Assembly: GCA_963573305.1 (NCBI GenBank)
Contig: OY754329.1
Span: forward strand, 19,559,200 to 19,623,199
DNA from: Pyrrhosoma nymphula
Taxonomy: Eukaryota > Arthropoda > Insecta > Odonata > Coenagrionidae
DNA length: 64,000 nt
Reading direction: 5' to 3'
Below are positions 44,131-55,511 of the stretch, in pieces. How positions within the stretch are numbered: position 1 is the first letter of the stretch; each line of letters starts with the position of its first letter. A model generated the notes under the pieces. That model was not told the DNA's origin and did no database searches. It saw only the letters and a list, made by a program, of their open reading frames with translations. The translations under genes were made by a program, and so were the position numbers.

Positions 44131-45606
44131 ATGACCCCCTTCTTTCTCCTTGAGCCGGGCTATTAAAGTTAGATATCTTTTCTTTGTTTTTACGTGTTTA
44201 GGGGGCGAGTTGTTAAACTTTTCCTCCACTTTAGTTCTGAGAGACGAGGGATCGACTCCCAGACTGAGGAGGTATTCGTGGCCATCTGTGTGTGAATGGA
44301 CATTTTTCATTATAGTTTTGTACAACCTGGTGGAAATTTGTTTGATGAGACTATCCGTTGAGTCCCAAGGCCCGTCCCCCTCCTCTGATCCGCAGGTGGT
44401 GACGGATGCGGTGTCCTCGAACTCCGTCTTTTCTATCTCCACCCGCGGTTGGTCTTAGGCTTGCCTCTTGATCGGTTCGTTCGGTTCGGGAGTGGACTGC
44501 CTTTTCGTCGAAAGCCTGGAAGTGCCTTCAGTAATAGGTGATATGGGAGTAGTGATTGGGTCGGTCATCGTCTCCACCTGGCCAGGATTTTCTGAGCTTC
44601 CCCGGGGGGAATCCCGGGAGTGGCGTGGAGTTGCATCCCCATCATGCCTGGACTCGCCCTAGAGGTTGAAAGTCTCCTCGGGGATGTCAGGCCGAGGTTG
44701 ACCGGCCGAAAGGAAGTTCTCCGCTGACAGGTGTTCTCCACTGCCTCTCTCTGGGGTTGCATCTTCGGTTTCCGTGGGATGTCCTGGGGGTGTCTCATCG
44801 TCAGCGTTCGCGGTATTCACCTCGATGTTGCAGGGGATGGGACACCGAAGGGCGTGGTGACCAACCTCGGTACAGTTGGAGCACGTAACGTCCTCCAACT
44901 TGAAGAGTATCAAATAGGAGGTGCCTCCGTAATTGATAATAAGGTTATGTGGGATGTCTCCTGGGTGGGCTGGGATGATATTGGCTGCTCTACGGCCACT
45001 CCGCACATGATTCAGGAGAGGATGCCTGAAGCAGAGTTTCAGCTCTCGGATCTGCCCCACCACCTCGCTAAAGGATTCCAAGTGGCATTGAATAAAGCTG
45101 TTTGGTATGTGTGGGTGGACGTTCGAGATCACCAACCTGAAGGCACCGGAAACATATTTTCGGAAGGCCACTACCCTTCCTTTGTGGTGGATTGGCGGGG
45201 ATTGAGCCACTCTGCCAGCCTCCTCCTCCTTGTCGAGGTATACACAGAGCCTGTTGAGGCTAATCTTGGAGGCATATAAGATCTGTTTGTGGTTCACAAT
45301 TGTTATTAGGGCGAGTAGGTGCTCTTCGAGATTGAAACAATCCACCCAGTCGCAAACTATGGCGGTGTTTTGCTTGGTAAAGGCAGGTGGTGAGGGTATT
45401 GCGGTGGCGTTGGCATAGGATCTAGGAGTTTGGCGGTTGGATGAGGAAATGGGTTCTGCAGGGTGGTCCAGAGGAGAGGGAGTCGGGCGTCGTGCAGCCG
45501 GAGAAAATGGAGCCTCGGTGGTGTTAGGCTTGGCCGGAAACTTGGAGGAGGCGGGAGCTCCGCGCGGGGCAGAGCTCATAAGTGATGGCACATACGCGGA
45601 TGTCAA
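44128..45606 (-). pseudogene. X3 ORF1: RNA-binding protein with CCHC knuckle
   Basis: The main frame, 45606-44659, has 315 codons. MTSAYVPSLMSSAPRGAPAS opens a Pro/Ser-rich region; the folded part has NTAIVCDWVDCFNLEEHLLA, ILYASKISLNRLCVYLDKEE and FRKYVSGAFRLVISNVHPHI (about residues 85-185), then GGTSYLILFKLEDV and the knuckle CSNCTEVGHHALRC (CX2CX4HX4C, about residue 240). The frame ends with a stop at 44659; the C-terminal module continues in the frame at 44442-44128, with EYLLSLGVDPSSLRTKVEEK and KRYLTLIARLKEKEGGH. Either a frameshift between 44660 and 44440 or a separate small ORF explains this; the conserved module in X1 and X2 makes a frameshift more likely. The product would bind the element RNA. 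Confidence 0.75.
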
Positions 45607-45835
45607 AGTGCGACTACTTCAGCGACGGAGATGGTTGATTGGTTTCTCGATCTCCCATCCGAGGACTTTCGCTGTGGCCTTCTCCTCCGCGTCTCCGAGG
45701 AGGAGGCCACAGCGACGTCCATGGCGGCAGAGGAAGGGTGCAGCCATTTTACGCTGAGAGAAATTGTTTACTCCCCCGGCGTTACTCGCGCCCGTTGACG
45801 AGGTAGAGGGATGTCCGGGGGGTCCCGAACGGTCT

Positions 45836-46029
45836 TGGTCCCGAGGATCCATGTTCCCCGGTATGCTCTGCCCTTCCGGAATAGCCGGTGGACACGTTGA
45901 TCACTAGCGGCCCCAAAGGTAAGGTCTGGTAGATGGAACACCGAGTGGAAGCTCGTAAGCCAAGGGTAAGGGAGAGGGAGGTTCTTGAGTTACACCTGGG
46001 GATTCCGACCTCCAATTTTCAAAAACCCG
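45836..46029 (-). repeat. Segment duplicated at 53045-53215
   Basis: About 190 bp, from cccgaggatccatgttcccc to the first bases of an X1-type ORF1 piece (ttccgacctccaattttcaa). The same junction is found at 53045-53230. The two places therefore derive from one ancestral block in which an X3 5' end lay next to X1-type ORF1. Confidence 0.75.
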
Positions 46030-46320
46030 GATTTGCCCTTTTACTTCTGTTTGCACCTTGAACTTGTTTGTACGTCTTTCCCTTCTATCTCTAATATCTC
46101 TCTCAGCCTCTCCTGCAGTTCAATTTGTGCCCTGGGTCGCTACTCCGCGATCTTTCAGTTGGTCCTGCAGTTCCACTTTCATTAGTTCTAACAATTTCTT
46201 TGTTATTCCCGCCATTTTATATCTACCTACGTCCAGTGTATTCTATCTCTGGTACCTCCTGGTCTCATTTCTCGAGTAATCGTGCCCGACACGTTGTGGC
46301 GCCAATTATGTAACTAATCT
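46030..46320 (-). pseudogene. Gypsy-like LTR end, primer binding site and gag start
   Basis: Read on the minus strand: gttacata, then ttggcgccacaacgtg (about 46282-46305), which looks like the LTR/primer-binding-site junction of gypsy-type elements (ATTGGCGCC-CAACGTGG). About 70 nt further, MAGITKKLLELMKVELQDQL begins at 46215 and continues KDRGVATQGT; after a frame change it reads IELQERLREILEIEGKD. This matches the SAP-like helix pair found at the N-terminus of many arthropod Ty3/gypsy gag proteins. The rest of the element is missing; it is cut at 46030 by X1-type sequence. The family call rests on this combination of features. Confidence 0.55.
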
Positions 46321-47075
46321 TCGCTCCCTTCGTGGCCACTGCCTCCACTTCTCTCTCCGGAACTGGAAGGGCGGGTGATGACCCGGGGTGGAGGACTGGT
46401 TACTTTGTACGTCGGGTGGTGACGGGTACTGAGTTAGGGTGACGAAGAAGTCCCGCAAGGTATCGTGTGAGACGTTGATATCGTTTGACCCAGCGCGGCT
46501 GCGGCAGCCTCCCCTCTCTTGGACTATTCGCCAGTGCCCCTTTCCACTGTCTCTTTGAAGTTCGAGCTTGGAAAAGTACTTTGTCTTGGCATTTCTAAGG
46601 ACCTGTTTGACTTGGTTCCTTCTCCTCTTATAAATTTCCCGGGCCTCTGGGATTTTATCTTTCGTCCAGGACTTGTACAGTCGATTTCTTTCGACCATAC
46701 TTGTTTTGATCTGGTCGGAGATCCATGGTGCAGGGTCCTTCTTTATGACTCTTTGTTTTAAGGGTGCATGTTTATCGAAAATGTTTGTGACTATTTCAGT
46801 GAGGGACGTGGCATTCTTGTGGATGTAGCCTGTTCCAGTATCTGGTCGAGATCTTGAAGGAGAGGGTCGGAGAGCACCGTTGGAATGTCGACGGCGGCTT
46901 CCTTAACGGAAGAGGAGGAGGCCACAGTGGTATTCTTCACGGAGGATGAGGAGGCCACAGCGACGTCCCTGGCGGCAGAGGAGGGGGGCAGCCTTTTTAC
47001 GCTGAGGGAGATTGTTTACTCCCCTGTCGTTACTCGCGCCCGATGACAAGGTAGAGGGGTGTCCGGGGGGTCCTG
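46306..47075 (-). pseudogene. X3-type fragment with internal deletion
   Basis: 46306-46880 matches X3 ORF2 near 43060-43380: the minus frame at 46698-46306 has MVERNRLYKSWTKDKIPEAR and YKRRRNQVKQVLRNAKTKYF, the linker between endonuclease and reverse transcriptase. 46890-47075 matches the X3 5'UTR at 45680-45835. The two join at about 46890, so ORF1 and the endonuclease are missing. The copy keeps about 230 bp that X3 itself lacks. On its right it meets Harbinger D. Confidence 0.75.
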
Positions 47076-47239
47076 GTCTATCTGTATCTCCAAACCGATC
47101 GGTACGGTAGGCTTTTCGTCGGGTGGGACGTCACACCGACGAAGAGAGAGCAGCCGTGCGATTCTGTACGCACCCGATCGGTGCGCCGCGCCGGCGAGCT
47201 CCAGTCGGTGGATCGCACCGACGCGCAAAAGGTGTCGGG

Positions 47240-48397
47240 ACGGCTGAGAATCAGTCGGTTTGCTTGAGAAACACCAAAGCAAATTGATAATAAATGAGAA
47301 TTTTTAGCCTGAAATGGGATAATTTGATACCTGTAATAATGAGTATACATATATTCATCATTGTAATAGCGACGCCATTTGTTATTAAGAGAGAAAATGC
47401 AAAAGTCGATGTAGTTAAGGTCATAAAGGTGATGATATATAAGAATAATTTATACACAACTATAATTTCGTAGTATTGCATTGTACTATCTTGACTGTTG
47501 AAAATGTTTTACTATATGGCACTAACAGTTGTACGTAAATAGCAACATATTTAGGCTAATTAGCATAATGTTACCGGAATAATTTTATTAATAATTGCCT
47601 AAAATAGTCCGCCGTGATTATTGCGGTGGTTATTCTTAAACGGTTGATTCCTATTTAAACTCTTCAATTATAATTAAATTTCGTGTACGCAGTCACTTTC
47701 TTAACTTGGATTACATACTCAAGTAACTTCTGATTTTAGAAAATAGGCGATTTCGCACATTAGTGAGCATCGACTAATTTGATTGCGTTATGTTAGCCCC
47801 CGATTTTGGGCCAAAATAAAACACGGCATATGAAATTTTTCATGAACGCATTATGCTATTCGTTTCTTTTCTTTTACAAACAAAGCATTCACTTGTCTTT
47901 GGACTGTTGTGGTAGGTGTATATGCGTGCGACTTGGCTATTTACATTTATTTTGACCTCTGCTTCTCTTGGACTTTGCTCTACTGTTTGACCTCAGCACC
48001 TCTTTGACTACTCTTTCGAAAAGCTAATTGACCTCTCGCCTTCGTTGGACCATTCTCTCCCGTCATCGACCTTTGTACATCTAGGATTTTTCTCACGGAA
48101 TTAGTTTTGAGCTTCAGCAGCACACAGGAGGTAATCATCCTTTACTGACTTATTGATTTAAGGTATGTAGAATTGACAACATGAGACGTTTTTAGAACGA
48201 TCATTCCTTTTGAAGGTTATAGCTGGCTATTTATTTTGAAAGAAAGTATTTCTCACAAATAGACCATAGCATACTCCAGTAACTTTCCTAGTAATAGTCA
48301 AAGGATTTCAAATCAATTAACGGTATGATGAGTAGAATGTTTTTCATTTATGTCCATTCTTGAAAATGAATTAAATATATTTTGAATAAGGTGAGCT
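47240..48397. other. Harbinger D left arm
   Basis: AT-rich region upstream of the transposase, presumably with its promoter. No gene seen. The block 47940-48060 (gacctctgcttctc, gacctcagcacctc, gacctctcgccttcg) has repeated 'tgacct' motifs. Confidence 0.45.
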
Positions 48398-50902
48398 ATG
48401 GACGCTGTTGGAGTGCTAAGGGCATTGAGGAGACGCAGAAGAGAGAGACACCTCAGAATTTTAAAGGAAGTTCGTCACAACTTACGGCACCTGAGGGATA
48501 CATCTAATCCTTTTGAACTGAGCGATGAGATGTTCCGGGGGTTATATCGCCTCACCAAAGACATGGCACGAGGGCTGATAGAAGAGTTGCGGCCAATACT
48601 AGCAGCTGCTCAAAGGGTGTCTTACACCCCCATTGACATTAAGGTACTATCAGCAATTTTTTATATTATAAATAAATGATTGAAGTTGCCCATTTCCCTG
48701 GTATATTAACAATCTTTGAAATATATATAGTTTTTCCATCCATGCTTTTCCCATGAAATGGAACAATCTGCATAGTTGTTAAAATTTCTTCTCCTTCTCA
48801 GTGATTCCCATCTAAGTACATAATTATTAAAAATCCCCATAAGGTACAAAATTTACTCTTTAGGTACTGTGTGCACTGCACTTCTATGGCCAAGGAAGCT
48901 ACCAACGCTCCACCGGTAGTGATACCAATGTATCTTTGAGCCAACCTAGTGTTAGGCGGCCCATAAGGGAGGTCACAGATGGTCTAAATACCCCACAAAT
49001 TTTGGGTAAATGGATAATATTCCCACAAGGACGGAATGAAAGGGCAGAGGTAATTCATAAGTAAGTCATTTTCTTTTGTCATTAAAAAAAATATTTATTT
49101 TGCTTATTTTCATAACAGATTTGCAAAACATTTGCAGAAGTAAATCTTCTCCAATCCAGCTGCAAGGGCTCCTTCCCAGTTCCATTCATATTTCTTATGA
49201 GTAGCATAATAAAAAATAATAATACAACATAACATAAAAAATAATACAACACAAAGTGAAATAATTAAATTATGTGCAATGATAAATAATAAGTAAATGT
49301 ACCAAGTTCCAAGCATTCAAACTAAAGAAAATAATAATGAATGGGGAATGCTGGATTTCAAGTTTAGATTTTAAACAGAAATAAAGAAACTAGTACTAAA
49401 AAAATAATGTATACATTAAAAATAAATATTATGAGACATTGCACCTCAAATCAACTTATGTAAATTCTCAGATATATAACACAACTAACATGTTTTAGCA
49501 TGTTTGTCTTAACATGCACAACTCCCTTTATTTACTGCATAATATCCAGTCAATGAAGTACTTAACTATTCAATTCAGCAAAACTGTTATCATCATCTCG
49601 GGTGTGACTATCCTTTGCATCACACTCACCTCCTATTTACCCGTTCCTCCATACACCCTCATATCTATTAAATCACCACCAAAGTTAATAAAAACTCCCA
49701 GCCACTACTCTTATGCCTATTAGTTGTAAAACATGACTCTTTTTCTGAAAAATACTGCACCTGTTCTTTTTATTATCAATCTCCCTCATCGCACTAATCC
49801 AGTAACAGAGTAACTGACTCCAGGACATCAGTCCTTCCCACCTCTTTATTGATTGTAACCAATATTGAACTATGATGTGATAGAACATGAGTATTTGTCA
49901 AATTTAGGATATAATCAAGTTGTTGGCTTAAATAGATGAGAGATTAATCAACAATTTTTAAAGTGAAAAATTTTATTTGATATAAAAGAAAAAAAAACAA
50001 GAATAATAAAATAGAAACTATCGATTAAAACCCTGATTGATCCTGAAAAGAGAAGACTTGAACAAATCTTTTTAATTTCAAGGAACTATCAAGCCACAGG
50101 AATACCTGGCGTTCTGGGGTTTGTGGATGGAACCCATATAGCCATTAAGGCTCCAAGGGAAGAAGAGCATTTATATGTGAATAGGAAGCACTTCCATTCC
50201 ATAAATGCTCAAATAGTAAGTTAGATATTGTTGCAATATTTAAAAAACATTTTACATAAGGTTAGATGGCCTAATTTATAAAGAAAACATCCTTCTACTC
50301 CAGGTTTGCGATTCAAAGTTAAAAATATTGAATATTTTAAAAAGATACCCCGGAAGCTCACATGACTCCTTTGTGTGGGCTAATTCAGGAATTCGACAGA
50401 GGCTTGTAGACATTTTGGCGAGGGGTGAGAGATGCTGGGTAAGTTAGTGTATCTCTTAAAAAAATGTATTGTGCTCTTTTAATCTATGAATGCATCACTA
50501 ATATCTGTTTCAAATATCAATTCCATAGGTGATTATGGTTATCCGCATGAACCATGGCTCCATACCCCCATTCTGGATGCGGCATAGGGTACACCAGAGG
50601 CAAGATATACACGACTACATGTTAAGGCACGTTCATCTGTGGAACGCTGCATTGGATTATTAAAGGGAAGATTTATATGCCTGACTCAGGCAAGAAAATT
50701 GGAATATAACCCAAGTAGAGCTTGCCATTTCATAAACGCATGTTGTGTACTGCACAACATGTGTGTATTGCATGGCATTCCATATGAGGAAGAATGTATG
50801 GAAATGGACGAATTAGATAATAGACAGCCATTAGATCATGGAGCCATACTTCAAGAAGCGAGGGCTGTGCGATCAGGAATCGTGAGACGCCTTCAAAATT
50901 AG
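48398..50902 (+). pseudogene. Harbinger D HARBI1-like transposase
   Basis: Predicted exons: 48398-48643 (MDAVGVLRALRRRRRERHLR, then TSNPFELSDEMFRGLYRLTK), 48864-49060 (VLCALHFYGQGSYQRSTGSD, LSQPSVRRPI), 50083-50215 (GIPGVLGFVDGTHIAIKAP, first catalytic Asp), 50304-50438 (VCDSKLKILNILKRYPGSSH), 50529-50902 (GDYGYPHEPWL with the second Asp; SSVERCIGLLKGRFICL with the Glu; C-terminus ending SGIVRRLQN). Lesions: exon 4 lacks the usual LL before the splice and joins exon 5 out of frame, and exon 5 has an in-frame TAG at 50585-50587, right before GTPEARYT. The intron between exons 2 and 3 is unusually long (1 kb). The protein is probably not made in full. Confidence 0.85.
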
Positions 50903-50958
50903 GTATTTAATGTCAGATGAGGGGGAGAGGGTGGTATGCCGGAAACCACCAAATATCC

Positions 50959-51911
50959 TCATAAATTTAACGTCTCTCTTACAGATGCGGAGAGGGATTT
51001 GATTTCGTCCTTCATCTCCTGTGAATTAACAGCAATAACCTCCACCGCTGTAGCCATGTTTGACATTGCCTCAGTCATTTTTTCGTTGTGCGCCAGAGCC
51101 CTTTCTTCATACTCGTCACGCTCTGGCTCTAAAGAGAGGGGAAAAAATTTAAAAATGAGTCCATTTAATTGACTTTTACAATATTTAATGTAAATGATTA
51201 TATGCAATGTCTATAACTGATGAGAAAAGCAGCACTCACCACACAACCTCCTTCTCTTTCCTGGATTGGCTGAGGCCGGGGTGCCAGTCGCTGGGGTGCC
51301 CACAATTACATCTCCCTCCGTTGTGGCGAACTCGATTGGGATGCTCCTGTCTAATTGCACAGTGACAATCTGTAAACCAAACGTTCCTTTAGAACATAAA
51401 GCTTTGATTGGAATATTTTATGTTTTGATTCTCTTACCTTTACTGCTACAGTAAACTACTCGACACCTCACCTCAATGGGGTCCACAACTCCGCTTATGC
51501 TACTGACTGCTGTTTCGCCTATTAGGCTTATTAATCTCTCCTCCAAAACAGTCAGTGGCACTGCGGTGGATGGCCCTCCCCCAGTTTGCGCTGCTGACCT
51601 CTGCAGCATGGCGGCCTTTTGCTTGACGTCCGATCGCCAATCTTGCCACGACTACAAGAATTACACTATTATTTTAGGAAATAAACACAAATTGGTTGTA
51701 GTCATTGTCGAAATTTACCCTTGACAATTTTTCGGCAGTCTTTGTAGCCCCCATGGGGCAGGAATTAAGCATAACAGACAGCTCCTGCCAAAGAGCTGCC
51801 TTCGTCAGACCTCCTTGGGGCCCGGAGATACGCCCGCACGCTAGGTCCTTGTTCCTTATCATATATTCTAACATCACCTCCCTCTGTTGGCTGGATATCT
51901 TTTTAGGTGCT
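50959..51911 (-). CDS. Harbinger D Myb/SANT-like DNA-binding protein
   Basis: Minus-strand exons: about 51911-51720 reads APKKISSQQREVMLEYMIRN, then GLTKAALWQELSVMLNSCP and GATKTAEKLSR; about 51655-51470 continues with the end of the domain (QDWRSDVKQKAAMLQRSAAQ), a Gly/Pro linker and VLEERLISLIGETAVSSISG; about 51370-51250 is a linker; about 51130-50959 reads PERDEYEERALAHNEKMTEA and EVIAVNSQEMKDEIKSLSAS, a likely coiled coil, ending VRETLNL. The first part is a zeste-like Myb/SANT domain. Only 56 bp separate it from the transposase stop, in convergent orientation. No stop is seen in the exons read; the initiator exon, right of 51911, was not found. Confidence 0.7.
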
Positions 51912-51949
51912 AAAATATATCATTTAAAAGCAAAATGATCAACAAGAAG

Positions 51950-52900
51950 TTTCCTTTTATATATATAGGTGATGCTTAGCTAAGCCCCATGTGACACTAA
52001 GCCACTGTATTGCAACTATAATTAGTAATAACAATCTAAGTTTAGATCATAGGACTAACATTGTAAGTGAACTTATAGCTAATACTCACAAGTGAGATCT
52101 TGAGTTAGCCTATGCAATACATAAACATACATCACAACGTATATAAACATTCATCGCATCAATGTTTTCATTAGTGACCAATTAAACGTTAACATCTATT
52201 TGGTAACACTAACCTCAATGATAATATTAATACTAACTTTAAGGAATCAATCAACCATGGTAATTCAAACCAAGGTAGTAAATTAGAAATTACAACTGAG
52301 GAATAGTTAAACACTCCGATATTTTTCCTTTCTATCCAAAATCCATGTTTTCTCGCAATTATTTAAAAAAATCGAACGCTACTTTGTGCACAATAGTATA
52401 CGATTTGAAACACACCTATATTAGACAATATTTAAATATAAATAAGCAAATCCCACATAATGTTTTATGGTAGGAAGAACTCAAGACTTCTCGAACAATA
52501 ATCTTTAAATGAGAAGAAATGTTAATAGCTACAAAAAATGGAAATAACCAATTGAAACATAAAGACGCAAAACTTCAATAGGCAGTCATAACATTATTTC
52601 ATTCGCTACATCAACACTGACCATTATGCATATAAAGCATATTTTAGAAGCATTAATTATAAGGAATGCAACTAGTTTATCTAAATCGCTCCTTTCGTCA
52701 AGCAAACAAAAATTCTAATAACAATACTCTATAGACTTCCATTTTAATATCCTTTTGGCGGTATAAGTTGAACTTTGCATTCTTCATATGTTTCTTCCCT
52801 TGCCTTCCATTGGTGGAGACGTGTCACGTGACCTTTACCTTCGGAAGTATTCGGCTATTTTCTCTTTCAGTGGGAGGGGGTACCGTACCGACTGGTTTGC
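51950..52900. other. Harbinger D right arm
   Basis: AT-rich region upstream of the Myb-like gene. No gene seen; the frame at 52768-52956 is not convincing. Confidence 0.45.
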
Positions 52901-53044
52901 CTCCAGACTTGAATACAGAATCGCTGAAAGAGGCTTCGTCGGTGCGGGAAACCTAGTCGGTACGGAATCCCAACCCGTCGGTGGGTTAGGAAGCACAACC
53001 GATCGGTACGGAACCGACGAACACCCCTGGACGGTGTCGGTCCC

Positions 53045-53205
53045 GAGGATCCATGTTCCCCGGGATGATTTGCCCTTCCGGAATAGCCGGAGGGCACGTT
53101 GATCACTAGCGGCCCCATAGGTAAGGTCTGGTAGATGGAACACCGATAGGAAGCTCTTAAACCAAGGGTAAGGGAAAGGGGGTGTTCTTGCGTAACACCA
53201 GAGGA
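53045..53205 (-). repeat. Second copy of the segment at 45836-46010
   Basis: Starts with cccgaggatccatgttcccc and includes ggtctggtagatggaacacc. It is not part of X1 ORF1, which begins at about 53207, and was not recognised as a known element. Confidence 0.7.
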
Positions 53206-53206
53206 T

Positions 53207-55235
53207 TCCGACCTCCAATTTTCAAAACCCGGATTTGCCCGACTATTCCCCGAAAGAGGCTATTTGCTCCCGAAGGACATGCTCGGGAATATGGAGGTGT
53301 ACGTTTGACAGCACTACCCGGTACGCCCCGGACACGTATTTCCGGAAAGCGATGTATTTTCCTTTGAAGCAGATGGGTGGAGATTGGGAGACCCGGACCG
53401 CCTCCGAATCTCGGTCGAGGTAAACACATAGGCGGCCAAGGGATACTTTAAATGCGTACAGAATTTATTTTGGGGGTGACGGTCGTGATAAGCGCCATTA
53501 GGTGGTCTTCAAGGGAAAATCCGTCCACCCAATCGCACAGAATCGCTGCCCTCTGGTCTGGAACTAATGCCTCGGCATGGGTCCCTCGACCAGCCCTGGG
53601 CGTTCTGGCTGCCTGGGCATAAGGCTGCCTGGGCACTAAAGGCTGCCTGCCTGGGCCGGCTGGTTGGCTGTGGTGTTGGTGGTAGGTGGGTGCTGGGGGG
53701 GTATTCCCAGGAATCCTGAGGGGGGTCCCCCGGAACGGCTTCCTCCCTCCTGATGATTTCTCTCTTCCCGCCCTGTTGGGAGGTAACCGGGGTTGGGTTG
53801 GCCGCGGGCTGGTCTTGTTGGCGGTCGCAGGTTGGTATCATCCCGGCACGAGTGCCAGAGACCGCTTTCGTTAGTTTCAGTCGGTGGGATGGGGGCAGAG
53901 CAGAGCCGATCATTGAGAAGTTAGGCCCCAACCCGACATCTTCCTTTAGTCGACGGATAGTTGGAGGCACAGGTCCTCAGGGGTCTGCGGTGTTGGAGGG
54001 AGGGTTCGTTGGCGGCATTCTTCCAGCGGGGCTCGCAGGTTCGATGTAGGTGGAGATGTGGACCTTGGAGTCGCATTGGTTGAGGTGGGTGATGCTTTGG
54101 CCGGTGGTTGCAGTTGGGTGGCCTGGAGAGCTGGTGGTGGTGGTTTCCAAGAAATCCAAGGAAGGGTGCGACCGCACTCGTGGGAGCAAGGGGGCACCCG
54201 AAGTACTTGCGATGGGCGCCATGTCAGCACTTGCGAGGACCGTATGTCGAAGGACAAAGTTGGCCGACTCCATCGCCGATAAGGCACGACCGCCGGCCCA
54301 GCCGGCGGTCGACGATCTCACCCTTGAGACCCTAGGCAAAGTTAACCCAGCAGTCCCGAAAAATTTAAGTCCCCGGAATAAATATTTAAAATTTAAAAAT
54401 TCAATAGAAACCGCCCGTGAGCCCGTATGAACCTCCGAGAAGAACTATGAGGCTCTAAAACAGTAGGGAAACATTTACGGTCAAAATTGATAGAACTTGT
54501 AATGGAAACCAGAAAAATAACAAAAGACGATCGCGTCATCGAGAGAAACTGAACACGAAAAATGAACGAAAAAACAACTAATTATGAACGGATTTCAACG
54601 AAAGAAACAGAAAATGGAAACGGGCTTAATCTGCGTACGATTATTACTAAATTAACACGGAAATAAACAAAAAGGTTACATATTTTATACTTTGGGTTAC
54701 GAACGAAAAGTGAACCTGTGACTCCCAAAAATTAAAATTTAACACTGAACGAAATTAACTTCAAAATCTCAACGAAACTACTAAAAACTCAAGCAAATGC
54801 TATATCAACACTTACTAACTATTATCAACACACGAAAAACACTGAAAACCGAACGATATGGTCACGAATTAGTAATTAAAGAAATCTAATGAAAAGTAAA
54901 CAAGCCCTAGTGACGACAAGGAACTCACCTGAAAACGAGAAATATACTTGAAAACTTCAAAGAAGAATGAAATAATGGAAAAGAACCATAAAATGTATAT
55001 ACAAACAATACTTTAAGCCCACAATAAAACTTAAATGTAATACTTTGTCCAAAATAAGGTAATAAACGAAGTACAACGAGGAATAAACCAGCCCTAGCAA
55101 CGAAATAAACCAACTCAATTTATAAGAGAGTGTAAACTCTAAACGCAATAAAAATAAAAAAAACCTGAAAACTCTAACCCAGGGGTTGGCGGAAAGCCAA
55201 AGGAAGACCTCTACGTCGATGAAGTTGAGCCAGCC
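53207..55235 (-). pseudogene. Second X1 copy: 5'UTR and ORF1 only
   Basis: Matches 18780-20653 plus the outer leader. ORF1 begins with MESANFVLRHTVLASADMAP near 54280; the first block ends SNTADP at the in-frame TGA 53977-53979, the same position as in X1. Then come PPTIRRLKEDVGLGPNF, a Pro-rich stretch, AAILCDWVDGFSLEDHLMAL (about 53510-53570), where X1 has CDCVDEF, and GVPGSAVKRTPPYS/IVGQIRVLKIGGRNPL, after which X1 homology stops. The CCHC knuckle and C-terminal module are absent. The leader (54340-55235) shows the empty site of the 14.5-kb insertion near 55128-55131. A palindromic-looking gccggcccagccggcggtc at about 54292-54311 is absent from X1. Confidence 0.8.
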
Positions 55236-55239
55236 GCCC

Positions 55240-55243
55240 TGCA
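55240..55243 (+). repeat. TGCA at left edge of Harbinger E
   Basis: TGCA occurs here and at 61850-61853. Because both lie in the palindrome CTGCAG, the exact duplication length (2, 4 or 6 bp) cannot be decided. Confidence 0.55.
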
Positions 55244-55265
55244 GCTCGATTCTGTAAATGTCATA
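55244..55265 (+). repeat. Left terminal inverted repeat, Harbinger E
   Basis: 22 bp, exact inverse of 61828-61849. Confidence 0.95.
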
Positions 55266-55511
55266 CCTATGAATCGCGTGGAACGAACCACAGTGGAGTT
55301 ATGACGGCTCCGCCCGTCATAGGCGTTCGAGCGATTCTGTAAGCTAGCGTCATCAGCCGTATGACGGGTTGCGAATTGACAGTTGGAAAGCGCAACGTTG
55401 ACTTGATTTTCTTATGTTGGTAGCTATGCGGATTGAGAAGAACGAATCAGAACATTCGACACAAAGCTACTTCGGCGGCAAAAGTGAATTTATGTTTCGT
55501 CGAAAACCACC

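Larger units (their letters stand above)
40849..45835 (-). mobile_element. X3 non-LTR retrotransposon, about 5 kb
   Basis: Third family of the array, minus strand: 5'UTR (45835-45607), ORF1 (45606-44128), ORF2 (44125 to about 41600) and 3'UTR (to 40849). The 3'UTR shares the ggcccctcttcccccaccc and ggcacgcaggccgg blocks with X1, although the coding parts are well diverged. ORF1 is a single open frame except at its C-terminal part; ORF2 is broken in several places. Confidence 0.8.
47076..53044. mobile_element. Harbinger D, about 6 kb
   Basis: The outer limits are set by the break in X3-type sequence on the left (47075) and by the return of the duplicated segment on the right (53045); the empty paralogue is at about 45830. 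Inverted end motifs are accgacgaag (47135-47144; inverted 52934-52943) and cgattctgta (47159-47168; inverted 52914-52923). Several gatcggt palindromes occur near both ends. Inside are a plus-strand HARBI1-like transposase and a minus-strand Myb/SANT gene, convergent as in C and E. The exact ends and target duplication could not be fixed. Confidence 0.75.
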
